From assembly GCA_012064415.1 (NCBI GenBank), contig SSNU01000298.1, positions 1 through 64,000 on the forward strand: 64,000 nucleotides of DNA. The letters run 5' to 3'. This DNA comes from Gyrodactylus bullatarudis. Taxonomy: Eukaryota > Platyhelminthes > Monogenea > Gyrodactylidea > Gyrodactylidae. The translations under genes and the position numbers were made by a program. A model generated the notes under the pieces. That model did no database searches, had not been told where the DNA came from, and saw only the letters and a list, made by a program, of their open reading frames with translations. Shown here one piece after another: positions 1 through 13,500 of this stretch (the first letter of the stretch is position 1; every line of letters begins with the position of its first letter).

Positions 1-301
1 TATATGTGTCCAATCTAAGTTTCAAAGAGTTTCTCCTGTCCTTTCTTCCTTCAAAAACTATCTCACTTTTTGTAATTGACATAATTTTACCAAATACATT
101 TTCTCGTATATACTCACCAATTTGTTGATCAGGGGTTTTAAAATGTGCTGAACATGGATTTGGCACTCATTTTCCCGTGAAAACAGTGAATTTTCCCATT
201 TTCACAAAAACTAACTTATTTTCCTATCTAAATGTATAGAAATCACTTGCTGCATTCTGATTGGTCGAGATAAATAATACTAAATTAGGGGGGGGCTATT
301 G
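1..301. other. Non-coding flank left of the hAT element
   Basis: I see no gene here. On the minus strand an open frame of about 28 codons starts near the left edge, but it resembles none of the missing CADPS exons. A CTGATTGG motif (CCAATCAG on the minus strand) lies at 257-264. The stretch probably belongs to the same CADPS intron that continues to 4909. Confidence 0.5.
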
Positions 302-309
302 GTAATTAC

Positions 310-329
310 CAGGGCAACTAAAAGTCATA
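310..329 (+). repeat. hAT left terminal inverted repeat
   Basis: Outermost left end of the hAT element, preceded directly by the 8-bp duplication GTAATTAC at 302-309. It pairs with 2192-2211 on the opposite strand. Confidence 0.9.
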
Positions 330-688
330 AAAGTTATAAGCTGATATAAAGAAATACAAACTGGGTTCGTGTTATAATATTGAAGAAATTAACTCAATCA
401 AAGTTTCCCTCTCCAAGTTATAATTGCATAAAAGTCATATTTTATGTATTTGCTTTAAAGTCATATTTAAAGTATTATTCAAACCATTCATAGGGCTTAT
501 ATTCCAAGCCTGAGTCTCAGGAAGAGACACAGAGTATTTCACAAACCCCTTTTCAATTTATCTAATCCTTTTATTTAGATAGAAAACCTGAGTATTTGAT
601 AAAGAATTATGTGACAATCCTCTGACCAATAGAATTGTTGATTGATACATAAAGCTTTATTCATTTTTCATTCACATTTATTTGAAGA

Positions 689-2060
689 ATGCCAAAGGTA
701 GCTAAGAGCAGTGCTGAGAAGCGAGAAAAAATCTTAGAAACATACGCCGGTGAATTTAGAGTTGAAAAATTCAAACTATATTGTGTTAAATGCCATGTCC
801 AAGTCAGCTATGAGAAGAAATTTTTTGTGGAACAACACAGAAGTACTATCTCACACCAAAGTAATCTTAAGAATATTATTCAACCTACTTTGGATTTAAA
901 TAATACCAGATCATTGGCCAAGGATATTGCTGAAACATTTACTTCTTGTGGAATTCCCTTGCACAAGCTGAGAGAACAGAAACTCAAAGATTTATTTAAA
1001 AAATTGGAATAACTGATTTGCCTAGTGAACAATCATGCCGTAACCAAGTTCCACATCTCTATGATCAACATATTCAAGAGATCAAGAATTTCATTAAAAA
1101 CAAAAATATTTATATCATGGTTTATGAATCCGATATTCGGGGAAAAAGTGTAGTTAACTTAATGATTGGAAATGTCGATAACCCTTCTTGTACCTTGCTT
1201 GCGAATTCCATTGTTGTGGATAAATTTAACACAGCTGTATCAATTCAAGTCTTATCCGATTTTATCGCAACAATGCAGATCAGAAGAGAAAATTTTATTC
1301 TATTAATAACTGATGCTGCCTCCTATTTCACTAGTGAGGAATCCAGAAGAATTTTACAATTGCTTTTTCCTAAATTAACTCATATAAATTGTATGGCACA
1401 TTTACTCCATAACTGTTGCGCTAATATCAAGGATTATTATAAACGCTGTGATAATCTGATTGCTTCTATGAAAGCATTAACAGTTCGAAGTAAGAAGCGA
1501 AAGCATTTATTTTCAGCCATTGGACAACCTCCTAAGCCAGTCGTAACGCGTTGGGGTGAATGGTTGAATGCAATTAACTACTACATCCAAAATTTCAACG
1601 ATGTTAAAAATATCGTTATGGGGATTGAAGATACTGGAATGATCGTGGATAATGCGAAAAAATCAGTCCAAAATCAAAGAGTTTATCTTGACTTGGTTGA
1701 GATTTCAGCTAATTATTCTCAACTGACTAGTCTTTTGAAGGAAATTCAAAGTAAAAATGCTAAAATTGAAGAATTTTATCCTAAACTAAGATCATTAGAA
1801 TTCACATCAGATCCAACTAGAATAAAATCTTATTTAAATGAACGCCTTGATAACAATCCCGTATCTAGTCTTTTTCAAGAGAATGATAAGTATTCTGGCT
1901 GGAGTTAGCCAGTATCAGGCAATGTCAACCGAGTTCAGCTGACGTTGAAAGGTCTTTTTCATGCACAAAATCAGTAATGAAAAAAGAATGTGATTTCAAC
2001 GATGAAAACATAAAGTATTATACATGTACAAGATTCAATAGAAACATTGTAATTTTATAA
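689..2060 (+). pseudogene. hAT transposase, frameshifted (CGGBP1-like zinc finger plus RNase-H fold)
   Basis: Three successive frames make up one transposase. Frame 1 (689-1012) starts at ATG and has a BED-like finger of form C-x2-C-x14-H-x5-H (CVKC ... EQHRSTISH), as in CGGBP1-type hAT proteins. Frame 2 (about 1018-1905) holds the RNase-H-like core: YESDIRGKSVVNLMIG with the first Asp, LITDAAS with the second, the C-x2-H motif NCMAH and the TRW motif. Frame 3 (1926-2060) carries the hAT dimerisation signature SSADVERSFS and ends at TAA. One shift lies in the A-run near 1000, the other near 1905-1925, so the gene is probably dead but recently so. The short product (about 450 codons) also suggests some internal loss. 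Confidence 0.88.
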
Positions 2061-2191
2061 TTAATTTGTAAATTTTAATAAATTTTTAACAATAATACTT
2101 TTATCGCATTGAAGATTCATAGGTCATATTTAGGGTCATATTAAGACTCTTATCGGTCATTTTATTTGGTCATTTTCCCCCATTTAATAGG

Positions 2192-2211
2192 TCATATTTT
2201 TGGTTGCCCTG
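2192..2211 (-). repeat. hAT right terminal inverted repeat
   Basis: Outermost right end of the hAT element, followed directly by the second GTAATTAC duplication at 2212-2219. It differs from the left end at a few positions only. Confidence 0.9.
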
Positions 2212-2324
2212 GTAATTACTCGTGTTCCAATAATAATAAGATGTTCCAATAAAAAAAATTTTACTGTATAATGAAAACAACTATCTTGCAGTTTGTTCAA
2301 CACTTTCTCTCAAAATGACCTGCA

Positions 2325-2575
2325 ACTAACAAAAGAAGCAGAAAACGTAAAAGTCTAAGTGGGCAACCAACGATGGACAGATACGTGAAAAGGAAACAAT
2401 GATCATGGATACTGCAAACCAACCTTAAACCCTGCTCTTTTGTGCTTTGAGTTGATGTAACCAATCAGAGAATATTATTGTTCATCGAATATATCTAGCC
2501 GGTATAATAGTCCGACGAGATCCGGTGAAATATTACTAAATATACACTTCCAAATCTTCTAAATGAGTCTTTCAT
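2325..2575 (+). repeat. Promoter-like dispersed repeat, copy 1 (CCAAT-TATA-CYGANGA)
   Basis: This copy is similar to 9704-9970. Both hold, in order: a short coding-like piece (SGQPTMDRYVKRK here), CCAATCAG (2461-2468), a TATATCT box about 35 bp later, GCCGG and AATAGTC, then CCGACGAGATCCGGTGAAAT. The order CCAAT box, TATA box, start-like CYGANGA block resembles a polymerase II promoter in a retroelement terminal repeat. The family assignment (Penelope-like terminal repeat) is my inference from the copy lying just upstream of the Penelope-like gene. Confidence 0.55.
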
Positions 2576-4675
2576 TTGAATTTGAATATTTGAGGAGAAT
2601 TTTCGGCAGATAATTTCTATATTTTAAGAATGGTAATGCAAGCTATAATTGAATTTCTTGAAGCAAAAATAAAAAGACCTAAAATTCGATAATTTCTCGA
2701 AATTTCCAGACTGGAAACAACTCAAATTTTCAGAATCTTTTTTATTTCAATCTGATGAGATTATACTGTCAATATTTTATAGTCTATACAGGAAAAAAAA
2801 TTTATTTCCCGGCCATAAAAGTGTATAATTCTTGTAAAATATTATTTCTAAAGTACTGACATAATAGAGCCGATGATTCATCTTTTCAGACATTCATCAG
2901 CAAAAAATGGTCTGTCGTGTTTCGAGTCATCTTTGGAGTTCGGAATGAAATGAAGATTGAGAAAATTCCTGGTCTATTAGAGTTGAAGCAAAATCTCACA
3001 TTTATCAAATTTTTATTTTTTCATTCATAAAAGTTTTTTTTTAATTTTGTTGTGAAAAAAAGATATAATTTATGCCAAAATATCAACTTTTACTTGTACA
3101 GTTCCGGTTATTCAATGCTATGATGATAAAAAAGCAATTGAACATATTTAATGCTCCTTGTAGATGACAAAAAAAGGAACTCAAGCGTAGAGTATTGGAA
3201 AGGATGTGATAATTATCATGAAAAAGTCTAAAAGACATCTGCATATATTCATATCTATAAATATATTTAGAGTTGTCTATTAAATTGACAGAAACAAAAT
3301 GTTCACACTCAAGTGCAATGTATTAAAACAAATGAAATTTATGAAATAATTCTTTAGTATTAAATCTAAATGATGGAAAAATACAATTTCAGATTGTTAG
3401 GAAAGTACTATCGACTCGATAGTATCGAGGTTCTTCGAAAATATTTTTAGTTTCAAATAAAATACTCTTCTTAAAATATCCAGGAGTCAAATGAACATTT
3501 AGTAGCTTATATTTCACCGGATCCTCTGATTTGTTCTATCATTCATCATTTTTGAATTATTCCATCTTCAATAGCTATTTAGAAACGCTTTATATTTTTA
3601 AAAATAATTCTGCTTGTTCACTCTATAAATTTGAATGAAAAATCTGATGTGATTTATTAATTAACGGAAACACGAATATATCATTTTATTTTGTAATAAT
3701 TTTAGTGGATAAACATCTGTCAAGTTTCGATTCTGTTCTATAGTATAAAAGTATGAAATACTCTAATAATACTTCAGTTCAGAAAATTATAGCTTATCAA
3801 CAACAAAGTTGATTTCTTTTTGTATTTCATTCTTGATGAAATCATCTCAAATCTGACATCAAAGACATATAGGGAACCAATCCGGAGAATAATTATAATT
3901 CTGATATTAGTTGAAGTATCCAAGGCTATTCTCGATGAATATGGAATTTTGGGAATTTATGAGAATTGTTTTGGAAACCAATTTCATCAATACTACTGGT
4001 GAAAGTGTGTCTTTTAAATTGGTTTTCGAAAAATCTTCGACACCCTTGTAGAAATTATAAATTACCAAATTCATCGAGAGAATAGCAAGAAATACATAAA
4101 GTTTGTGGTTTAGTGCCAAGAACAACTGTTCAATATTTTGTAGACTGTAGATTTAATTGGAATTTAAGAGGTCTAGCTGATCAAGTACATTCTTCAATTA
4201 GATCCTCTTGAATTTTATCCAAAGACCATTTAGAGCATTCCTATTGGTCTAAATCAGAAAATTTTTTGGAAGCATTCCGATTGAATTTAATGTTTTATTG
4301 AAGATTCTATACTCTATCATAATGGATCAGAACAAACTTCTTTTCTGGAAAAAAGTTGTGTATTTTAGGAAACCCAGATTGTAGGAAATAATACGATAAT
4401 TTCAATTGAATATGCCAAACTTTTCAATGAATTTTATTACAAAATGTGATAAATTTTGAATTACTGGTATGATCATTTTCAATCAGATCAGTACTCTGAG
4501 AAAATCCGGTCAATTTGGACAAAATGAAAGATTTTAAGGAAAACGGAATTTATGCATATCAGAAAATCTAACTTGAAAACGGGTGATTACGAAGCATAAA
4601 AAATCTATTGGAAGCACCAATTAGAAAAGTTAGTTATATGATCTTTGATATAATTGGGCAAACGTAGAGAGCAAT
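2576..4675. other. AT-rich intergenic/intronic DNA, no gene seen
   Basis: Open frames here (for example 3820-4002 plus and 3907-4125 minus) overlap each other, lack known motifs and look like chance. No CADPS exon could be recognised on the minus strand. Confidence 0.5.
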
Positions 4676-4812
4676 GAAACAATGTGATACCAGATGTCCC
4701 CCACCCTCATCAACAGAGAGAACCAATCAGATTCAATTTTTTAATTCCTTGTGTTTTAGTATATATTTTGAATGTATGCCTGAAATAAAGCGCTTATTCC
4801 TCTAACTTTCGG
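4676..4812 (+). repeat. Promoter-like dispersed repeat, copy 2
   Basis: Holds CCAATCAG at 4723-4730, a TATATTTTG box about 38 bp further on, and the sequence GTATGCCTGAAATAAAG. It follows the same plan as the repeats at 2325, 9704 and 13395, but is more divergent. Confidence 0.45.
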
Positions 4813-4909
4813 CATCCTTTTTATTCTTGAAAATTAGAAAAAGTTTTTGAGGTCAATAATAATTATAATCTTTCTCTACTGTAATATACAAAAAAGATAG
4901 AAAACTCAC

Positions 4910-7539
4910 TTCTGCATGGTGTTCTTCATTTTGACGCAAAACTTCGATGCACAGCTCAGCCAAATGGATTATATCAGCCAAAGATTTGGGGGAATCGTTA
5001 GCCTTGCCAGCTTTAATTGTAAAAGGAAATAGAAAAATTTCAGAAAACGGTATAGTAAAAATAAAGACAATATATATAAGGATCTAGATCATGAAAAATA
5101 GATCAGGAAATTATGGCATATTTCAAAACTCAAAGTAGCGCCAAATTCTCATTTTTTGGAACTTTGTGATGAAAATATTTCGCTGATTTCAAAGCAACAT
5201 TTTAAGCTCACATCGTGGGAAATTGAATTTTTATTTTTTGATCATTTTCCCTACTTGAAAATCGATGAAAATTTAATAATTCAAGATCCCTGAAAAACGA
5301 CGAATTTATCAAAGTTTCTATGATGAAAATTGGTTTTCTCGTCTTATTGTGACCTTGAAAATCAACTTTTGATCCCTCTCTGACTTTGATATCAACAAAA
5401 AAATTTTTCCTCTTCGTATCATGAAATTGGATCTTATGATCTTGATTTCAAGAATTCAAATTCGATTTTTTGATGAAAAAAATGAGAATTTTGTAAAAAT
5501 CATAAGTATACAGTGTACAAAAAAGATTTTTTTTCGAATAAATCTGGGACTCATATTGTGAGTATAACTCAAAATTATATTTTCACCAATCCAGGCATAC
5601 CTTGATAGTTATTTTTTATTCTCTGAACGAGAGTTGAGCTATTCAAATTAATGCTTCTTTTATGGAAAAGAAAGATCTATAGTCTTCTTGTGATCTGGAT
5701 ATCAAGAGAGCGAAAGAGAAGGAATTTATAGCCCTTGAGAGCATGATAGATGAAATATTGCTATTCCCATTTAAAATAAAATCCATTGGTACACGCATAT
5801 TTCACTTGAGGAAAGGGGGGAAATAATTGAAATATTTAATTTATAAATTTTAATCTAATCCCACACTCGTCTACCAACGCATTTATCCGGTATCTGATCA
5901 TTTTCCAATATTCAAATCTATTGAAACAGCAACTTTTATTTATAAAAGAAACATTCCTTGTCATGGAATCATTAAACTTTTGCAACACAATTTGTACAAT
6001 AAAATGGAATACAATATGACAATTTCACAGTTCCCGGTCGATCTTTTTATTCAGTAGGCCTATCGTGTAATGTAAGGAAACTACTCAAAATTATTTTAAA
6101 GGAGTTCTCAAGATGAGGTTAATTCATGATTTCAAATTTCAACTTTTCAAATGTTTGATCTAAAAAAAATTTTTAAAGTTCTTCATTTCTGAGGAAATCG
6201 AACAATCTGAATATTACAATTGGCAAATTTTTCTCGGAAATGGTTAATTACACTGATTGAAATCTCTCATCTACTTATAAAATAAAAGAATAATTTTACC
6301 AATAATTAACAAATCACCAAAATTTAGAGATCACGGTCACCAAGACACGGTCAAAGATCCTTAGGAAAAATGCTGATCCAGTTTAGATTGGCATAAATTA
6401 TTGAGAAATTAGATCGGTATCACTGATATTTAATTCATAATTTAATTGGTATAGGAAAAATATTTTAGTCAAAAAATTTAGGGAATATGTCAGGGGTACT
6501 TTTACAACCAGTTAACAATCGTTTGTGAGTAGTCTTTGGAAGTATTCTTCGATAAATTGAACATCCACTATACCATATCTGTAAGTATATTTCGTACAGT
6601 AGAAGAATCAATTTCATAAATTTGCATATCAGTTTTATAATACTTTCAATTTAGTCTATAATTATAATTATTAGCTAAAGAATGAAATTTTTCAATAATG
6701 AGGTTTGATTATTAAAAAATTATGGATAAGTTCAATAGGACTCTTGAACGTATCTAATAAACGGATGTTTTATTTTTCAGACCAACTTTATTCTATAGTA
6801 ATAAAATTATTTATATTTGCTTTCTGAAGTGCTCTAAAGTTGTAAAGATAAAGACGAAGAGTGTCAAGAATAATAAACAAAAAATTCCAACGCAGAACAA
6901 AGACTCTTATCGTATGAAGTTGAAGAAGTTTCCACTTGTAAGACAGAAAAGGGAATGATAGAGTCTATTTCTTTTATTTCTTGAGCTTGAAAGAATAAAA
7001 AAATACACAAGCTTGGGAAGGAGGCCTTACTCTCATTTTATTTCATCTTCTTTTTACTTTTGAAAAGTGTATTTAAAATAAAATGAATTTGAGTCATGAC
7101 CGAATGACAACTCAAGAGAGTCCCTTGCTTTCTCTTTTATTATCAGGTAAACATCTTTATGAGTTACATAATAATACTTACCCTCAATCATGGCATATTC
7201 AACTATCCTTTCATAGTTAACCTGGGCTGCTTTATCGAGACATTTTTTTATGACACTTCGAACATCTTCAGGTTTAGCTGGTTGGCCATTATCCTTCATA
7301 AGTACCTGTTAAAGGAGCAAAATAAATAAATAATAGAATCAATTATTTTCAAGATGTGAGAAAATCATACTCTTTCGAGAAGGCCTAGGGTCTGCTTTAG
7401 AGCTCCTTCAGGACGACCAAATGGAAAATAATATCTAAATTCGATTATTTGTTTCTCTAACAAGGCAGTCAACCGATGTCTGATTGCAAAGAAAAAGTCT
7501 CGTTCCTCAGCAATCACTGTTCGAACGTCACCTTCTTGC
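4910..7539 (-). CDS. CADPS: CADPS exons 12-14 (MUN region start)
   Basis: Three exons: 7371-7539, 7182-7305 and 4910-5010. The first encodes [19 protein letters not shown], nearly identical to the CAPS family. The second holds [21 protein letters not shown]. The third encodes [18 protein letters not shown], which in the family continues into the rest of the MUN domain. Joins are phase 2 (into exon 12), 0, 1 and 0. The last exon is followed by a good donor (GTGAGT), so the reading frame is meant to continue to the left. Confidence 0.92.
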
Positions 7540-10500
7540 CTGAAAATTTGAGAAAATTCGATAAATATAATCTTCAACAAGTGTATGCTATATGCATGTT
7601 GAGGAAATAAGTCAAAATGCTATGTTGATACATGAAATTTTCAAAGTTCTAAATTTCTAAGCAATGTTTAAATAAATTATCTAAGGAATTAAAAGAGAAA
7701 TTGAATAAATTGAACGTGCTCAGGCCTTGGAAAAACTGAAAAGAATTTTTTTTGAAGTTAAATAATTCCTGGTCTAGTTAATTCCATAAATCCTATTTCC
7801 TGTTTGAGTAAGTTTAACAAGCCATTACAAAAAAGAATACCTGATAACAAGTTGTTAAAGGGAAATAAAACATTTGTCCAGACAATTGAAGGGGAATTTA
7901 ATTTTGAAAATGAACTCCGACGATCGTATACGTTAAAACATGAAATTATTCATTCATAAAAAATTCATGGCCCACCACAAGATTGGTAATGTGATTAGAC
8001 TCCAATGTTCGCAGTTCTCAACAAATAAGGAGAGAGAATAAATCAATAAAAAATATTCCCGTTTCTGTTAAAGAGAAAATTTTCCATTATAATGCATAGT
8101 AAAAATCAATGGACATTATGAGATGAAAAAAAATATGGAAACAAAATCGATATAGAATGAAAGACAAGAAATAATTGCTAAAAGATGCCATATTTTGATT
8201 TTCCAACATCTCCTGTCTAATGAGAAAGGAATCAGACAAGTCAGTGTCAAAATTACACAAGAGAGTTGAGCAAATCTGTCAACTTTGACTTTAGTTTGTC
8301 TGGTTTCTCTGGGGAAACATATCGTCTTCCCTCTGATTAAAATGGCATCTGAAGTTATCTTTTGTTCTTGAAAAAAGAAAGACACACCAGGTACTCTTGT
8401 AGTTCTAAGAATAGATTTTCTAGAGCAGGCAATCTTCAACTTTACCAAATTTATGATCCCGTTGGTTGATTTAATCGATAATGTTTAAGAAATGGCCCAC
8501 GTTAGAATAAAATTTTTCGAAACTCGGATCGAAAGAAGAATTCTCAGACATAACTCTATAATTCACATTTTAAAACGCAGATTAACAAAACGCTGAGTAG
8601 AATTAACTGAATTAGGTAAAAAGAGGAAAGAATAGTAAACAGGATTTAGTCTTATGCTTTCGTTTAAACTGATTTCTCACAATTCTTCACAGTCTGCTTG
8701 TCTAAAAACAGAGTCGGAATATTGAAAAAGAATAGATTAAAATCTCGGCTCACTTTTCTTCAACATTTTCCGCCCTGAATAACATTAGTTTGAGAGCAAA
8801 ATTTATCTAAAGTTTTCTCACTTAGCTTCCTCACTAAAAGTTGACAAAAAAATAATTTGACTATCTATTCTTTTGATATATTTCGAACAGGTATCATGAA
8901 AGATAAAAAAACACCCAATAATCTATAATAAAAAAAGTAGATGCTGATTCCGGAATAAATACCCTATTTAGCATAGCTTTTCCCAAACAAATACAGCATT
9001 CCTATCAGTCTAAAAGTGACTTGTGTTAAAAATCATTGAACATAAAGACAGTTGAAATGAGATAAGATTAACGCTATAGTATGGAATCGGAAATCAACAC
9101 GCAATATGATCGTAAAAGTACTAAAATCAATAGAACACATCAAACTAAGCTCAAACTTTTATTATGATGACAAATCAAAAATTATTTTGCTAACATCAGG
9201 GATACTTTAATTCCCACAAAAATTGACTCAGATATAGACAAGAGTAAAACCAGAATAAAAGCTCACTTTTCAGTCTCTTTGGAATCACTAAGGAAATTCA
9301 TTATCGGTTTTTAAAGTAAAGTTTCAATAAGCTTACATATTTTCTTCGTTTTCTAATGTTCTGGAAGAATGAATCGTTTAGGCAATGTTTATTTCATGCG
9401 GAACATGCAAAAGTATCTTGAGAATTGTAAGACAATTTTGTAATATTTTCTCTGGTAATAAACCGTTTTATCTTATCATCTTCAGGATTGTTACAGGAAG
9501 TCATGGAAAAATTTATTCGACATGAATATAATTCTCAAAGTCTGTTTAACAATGGTCGGACCTTGTCTTGGACCCTTTAGAGAGAACCTACCCACTTTAT
9601 CAGTATGTAAAAAGTTGATTGAAAGATTCACTAAAAATATCAAAACCAATGAAAGAAAATCTGATGAGACTCTAAACTTTATGAAGATGTGAATTTATTA
9701 TTGTAGAAAAGAAACCTAAATATATAAGTGGGCAATCCCTAATAGACAGATATGTAAGAAGAAATAATGACCGTGGGGACTAACAGTGTGATCCTCTTCC
9801 TCCCCTTCATCAGTGAATAATATTTATTCCAACCAATCAGAGGATGACAAAGAACATTAATCTGTTGAGTTTTATTATATATTTCAAGCCGGTTTAATAG
9901 TCTGAAGAGATCCGGCGAAATATAAGCTTTATTACTAAATATTCACTCGATTTCTGAATCCTCACAATTAGTTTTTCATTGAAAACTGGGAATATTTTCG
10001 AAAATGTTTTTTCCTTCTTTGTAAACGAATAATCAAAGAGTAAAAATAATGACGATTATTAATGAGGTTTTTTTTGTCAGAGCTTCTATGGGTCAAATTG
10101 AAATTTTATGCCTAATGATGATCCCAAATGTCAGTATTTAAAATTTTGAGCTCAAATATTGGAAAGGGGGCTCTTTTTTGTCAGATGGTTTTTTTAATAA
10201 TGGTTTAAAATGATTAAAGTTTTATTTAAGAGACCATAAATGGCTCCAAAATTGTGAATACATTCTCAACTAAAGATTTGAAAATTCTATTAAATGCATT
10301 TTTATTTTCAACAACCATTAATTGATATCTAATTTAAGTTAAGAGATTACCTTCCATAAGAAGTTGAATCTATTGAAAATTGAAATATTTTTTACATTAT
10401 AAAAAGGTTTGTTAGACAATAATACAGTTTATCTATCAAAAATACTTCTAAACTTTTGTCTAACAGATAGGTTTGTTCAAAATGCTCAAATAGGTTGATT

Positions 10501-13500
10501 TTATTATTACCTTTTTTGTTTTATTCAATATGACTTCGGTGACTCAGCTAAAAACCATTGTTCGTAGACATCTCATAGAACAAGATTTACCTGCTGAACA
10601 AGTCAACCAATTGATCAAGAAGTTGGATTACTATTTGAAATGGAATGGAAAACATATCAAAAATGCATTACTTATTGAATACTATGAAGAATGTATATTA
10701 CAACAATCATACCCTTCAAATGTTTGGCGTAACGTCGCAAACAGTAACGAGGAAATTAATGAACAAGCAGTGAAGAACCTAGTTATCAAATGGAACCTGA
10801 ATCTAAGAAATAACTCAGAATCTTTCAGCTCTAAAGCCAATGTCAACTTAAGCTTCTTACTTGGAAAAATTAAGTCGAATGATATCATGGACTCCATCAT
10901 TTCACAGAGCAATAATGACTCGGCAAAACAAGCTGAAACGTTTATCAAGAGATCGAAGAAGTTGAGAAGAAAGCTAGAGAATCTCAACATTGACACACTA
11001 ATGGGAAAAAACCCACTAGAATCAATTTTTAATTTTACAGATCTCCAACTGGACCAGACAGAAAGAGAAGTACTCAAACTTGGACCTTCGTTTTGTATTC
11101 CAAAAACCACTGATACAAAGAAGGAAACAAAGGTTGGATTTGAATGTTTGATCTAGCAGACGGACAAAAAGTTCAAAACAGATGAGGATAAAAGAGAACG
11201 TTTCCAACTCTCCATGGCCAGTTTTTGCAATGAATACTCTAGTCAAGAAATAAACTTTCAGTACCTCCAACCAAGACATTTCAAAGCATTGAAACGACTG
11301 AAGAAAAATGAGAACATCCTGACAAAGCCGGACAAAGGACATGGACTGGTACTGATCCAAAGACGAAAATATGAGAAATCAATGATGAAGATTTTGAGTG
11401 ACAGATCCAAGTTCCTAAAGACGAAAACGAAGCTGACAGAACACCAACCTGGTATCTTCGAAAGTAAAGTGAATGAGGAATTGAAAACAATGCTTCAGAA
11501 CAAGCACGTCAATAAAGAAACCTTCCTAAAACTAAGGTGTACAAACAGTGGAAGCAACAGACTCTATGGAATCCCAAAAGTTCATAAAATGGAAAATTAC
11601 AATAATCAAGATGATATGCCCCTCAGACCAATACTGGATATGAGCCAGGCTGCGACTAGTGAACTAGCCAAATGGTTAACAGAAATATTGGATCCAATGA
11701 AAAAGGAATTATGCCAACACTCCCTTGCAGACACATTCGAATTCGTGGATAAAATAAAAGATGTTGATACAAATGGGAAAACCCTTATATCTTCTGATGT
11801 GGTGTCGCTATTTACAAATGTACCTTTGGAAGAAACAATTCAATTCGTCACAGATTATGTAAGAAACAACCTTTCGAAATTCAATCTAGCAGCGAGTTGG
11901 GTCAAGAAGTTACTTTATCTATGCTGCAAAAATGTAGTATTTAGTTTCAATGGAATCATGTATGTACAAGAAGACGGTGTCGCAATGGGAACCCCACTTG
12001 GTCCGCTTTTGGCAGATATTTTTCTTGCGAAACTAGAGAGACCAACACTCAAGTTGAATATAGAGAAGTTTAATCATTTTTATCGTTATATGGATGACAC
12101 ATTCATCATAATTGATAACAATACAAATTTTAATGATATATTATCAGAATTTGACCAAGCTCATTCGCAAATCAAGTTTACGATGGAAAAAGAGAATAAT
12201 GGCAAAATTCCCTTCCTAGATGTAATGCTTTCGAGAAAAGATGATGGTACACTAGAGAGATCTATATACAGAAAGAACACCTTCACAGGACGCCTTCTAA
12301 ATTACAATTCCTTTGTACCAATGTCTCAGAAACGAGGTTTAATAACAGCTTTAGCCAAAAGAGTGAGAAGAATTGTATCAGAAGCAGTTTGGGAGAGTGA
12401 ATTGGAAAAGCTCATATGCGACTTCTTAGCAAATGACTATCCAATCGAACTAATCAATGATAGACTTTCAAAGCTCTATACACCAAGGAACAAACCCAAG
12501 GAAATGGTAGATGGACACGCAGTGCTCAATCTGCCCTTCAAAGGAGACCAAACCGTTACAGCCTTCCAAGAAAAGATAACCAAAGCTTTCAATGATGCTT
12601 ACCCAAATGCCAGCCTCAGAATTGTCTACAAAACAAATAGAATGCTGAAGAACTTGTCAAAGGACAAAATTGATGATTCCAAGCAGACCCATGTAGTTCA
12701 CAAATTCAAGTGTCCGTGTGAGGCAGTTTACATAGGACACACAACTAGACGACTAGAAGACAGAATAGAAGAGTATCTTCACAAAGGTCAAACTGCAGTA
12801 AGAGATCACCTATCTACATGAAAAGCCAACGTTTCCCACAAAAACTTCGAAATCATCTACAAATCCAATGGAAACAATGTTAGCATGTTGAAAGGTGTTG
12901 AAGCATATCTAATCAATTCAGAGAAACCAAATCTTTGAGTCCAAAAACACCATATTAAACCTTTGAATCTCCCAAGAGTAAAGCCGAAAGTTCAATTTTA
13001 TAATAAAATTTATTAAAACTTAGGTCAATATTAGGTCAAATTTTATTATAAAACTAATTTTAGATCATTTTTCTCTGATTCCGAAAGTTCAATCTTCTTC
13101 CCAACCCCCCTCAAGGAAAAGAATGAGAGTAGAATTGGAAGTGAATAAACAAATTACAGATTTCTATCCCCTCACACAGTGAAGTGTTAATTAGATCAAT
13201 TTTCTATGAAACCTATTATTATTATTATTATTAACATTTTATCAACTTTCTCATAACTGTAATCTCTTATTACAGTATAATTATATCCACAGACATAGCA
13301 AAATCGTGATTTGTCATTTAAGCAAACGAATTCACGAGGATGAATCATACTGACGTGGAGAAAATATGCACGAATGAAAATTATATGGCATGGGTATTAT
13401 AATGAACCAATCACAGAAGACATAGAATTGATCATGTGAGTCATTTCTATTCGTCAATGTTGATTAGTACCTTGTGCCTGAGAAAGGATGAACTTTAGTC

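Larger units (their letters stand above)
310..2211 (+). mobile_element. hAT-family DNA transposon with intact ends
   Basis: The left end begins CAGGGCAACTAAAAGTCATA at 310. The right end is its imperfect inverted copy, ending at 2211 (reverse complement CAGGGCAACCAAAAATATGA). Both sides carry the same 8-bp target duplication, GTAATTAC (302-309 and 2212-2219). Eight-bp duplications and CAGGG-type ends are hallmarks of the hAT superfamily. Subterminal GTCATATT-like repeats recur inside both ends (about 434-475 and 2125-2200) and are probably transposase-binding sites. The inside holds a hAT transposase gene broken by frameshifts. The element sits in the CADPS region, antisense to that gene. The length of 1,902 bp is short for an autonomous hAT, so it is either compact or internally deleted. 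Confidence 0.92.

Noticed and set aside
8116..8448. 110-codon minus-strand open frame
   Set aside because: No family resemblance and no fit to CADPS order or phase; likely chance in AT-rich intron.
9895..9935. CTGAAGAGATCCGGCGAAAT as a hammerhead
   Set aside because: It has CUGANGA and GAAA cores, but only one base pair is possible for stem II and no stem I partner is found.
10682..11490. Minus-strand open frames opposite the Penelope-like gene
   Set aside because: They are antisense shadows of the reverse-transcriptase frame.
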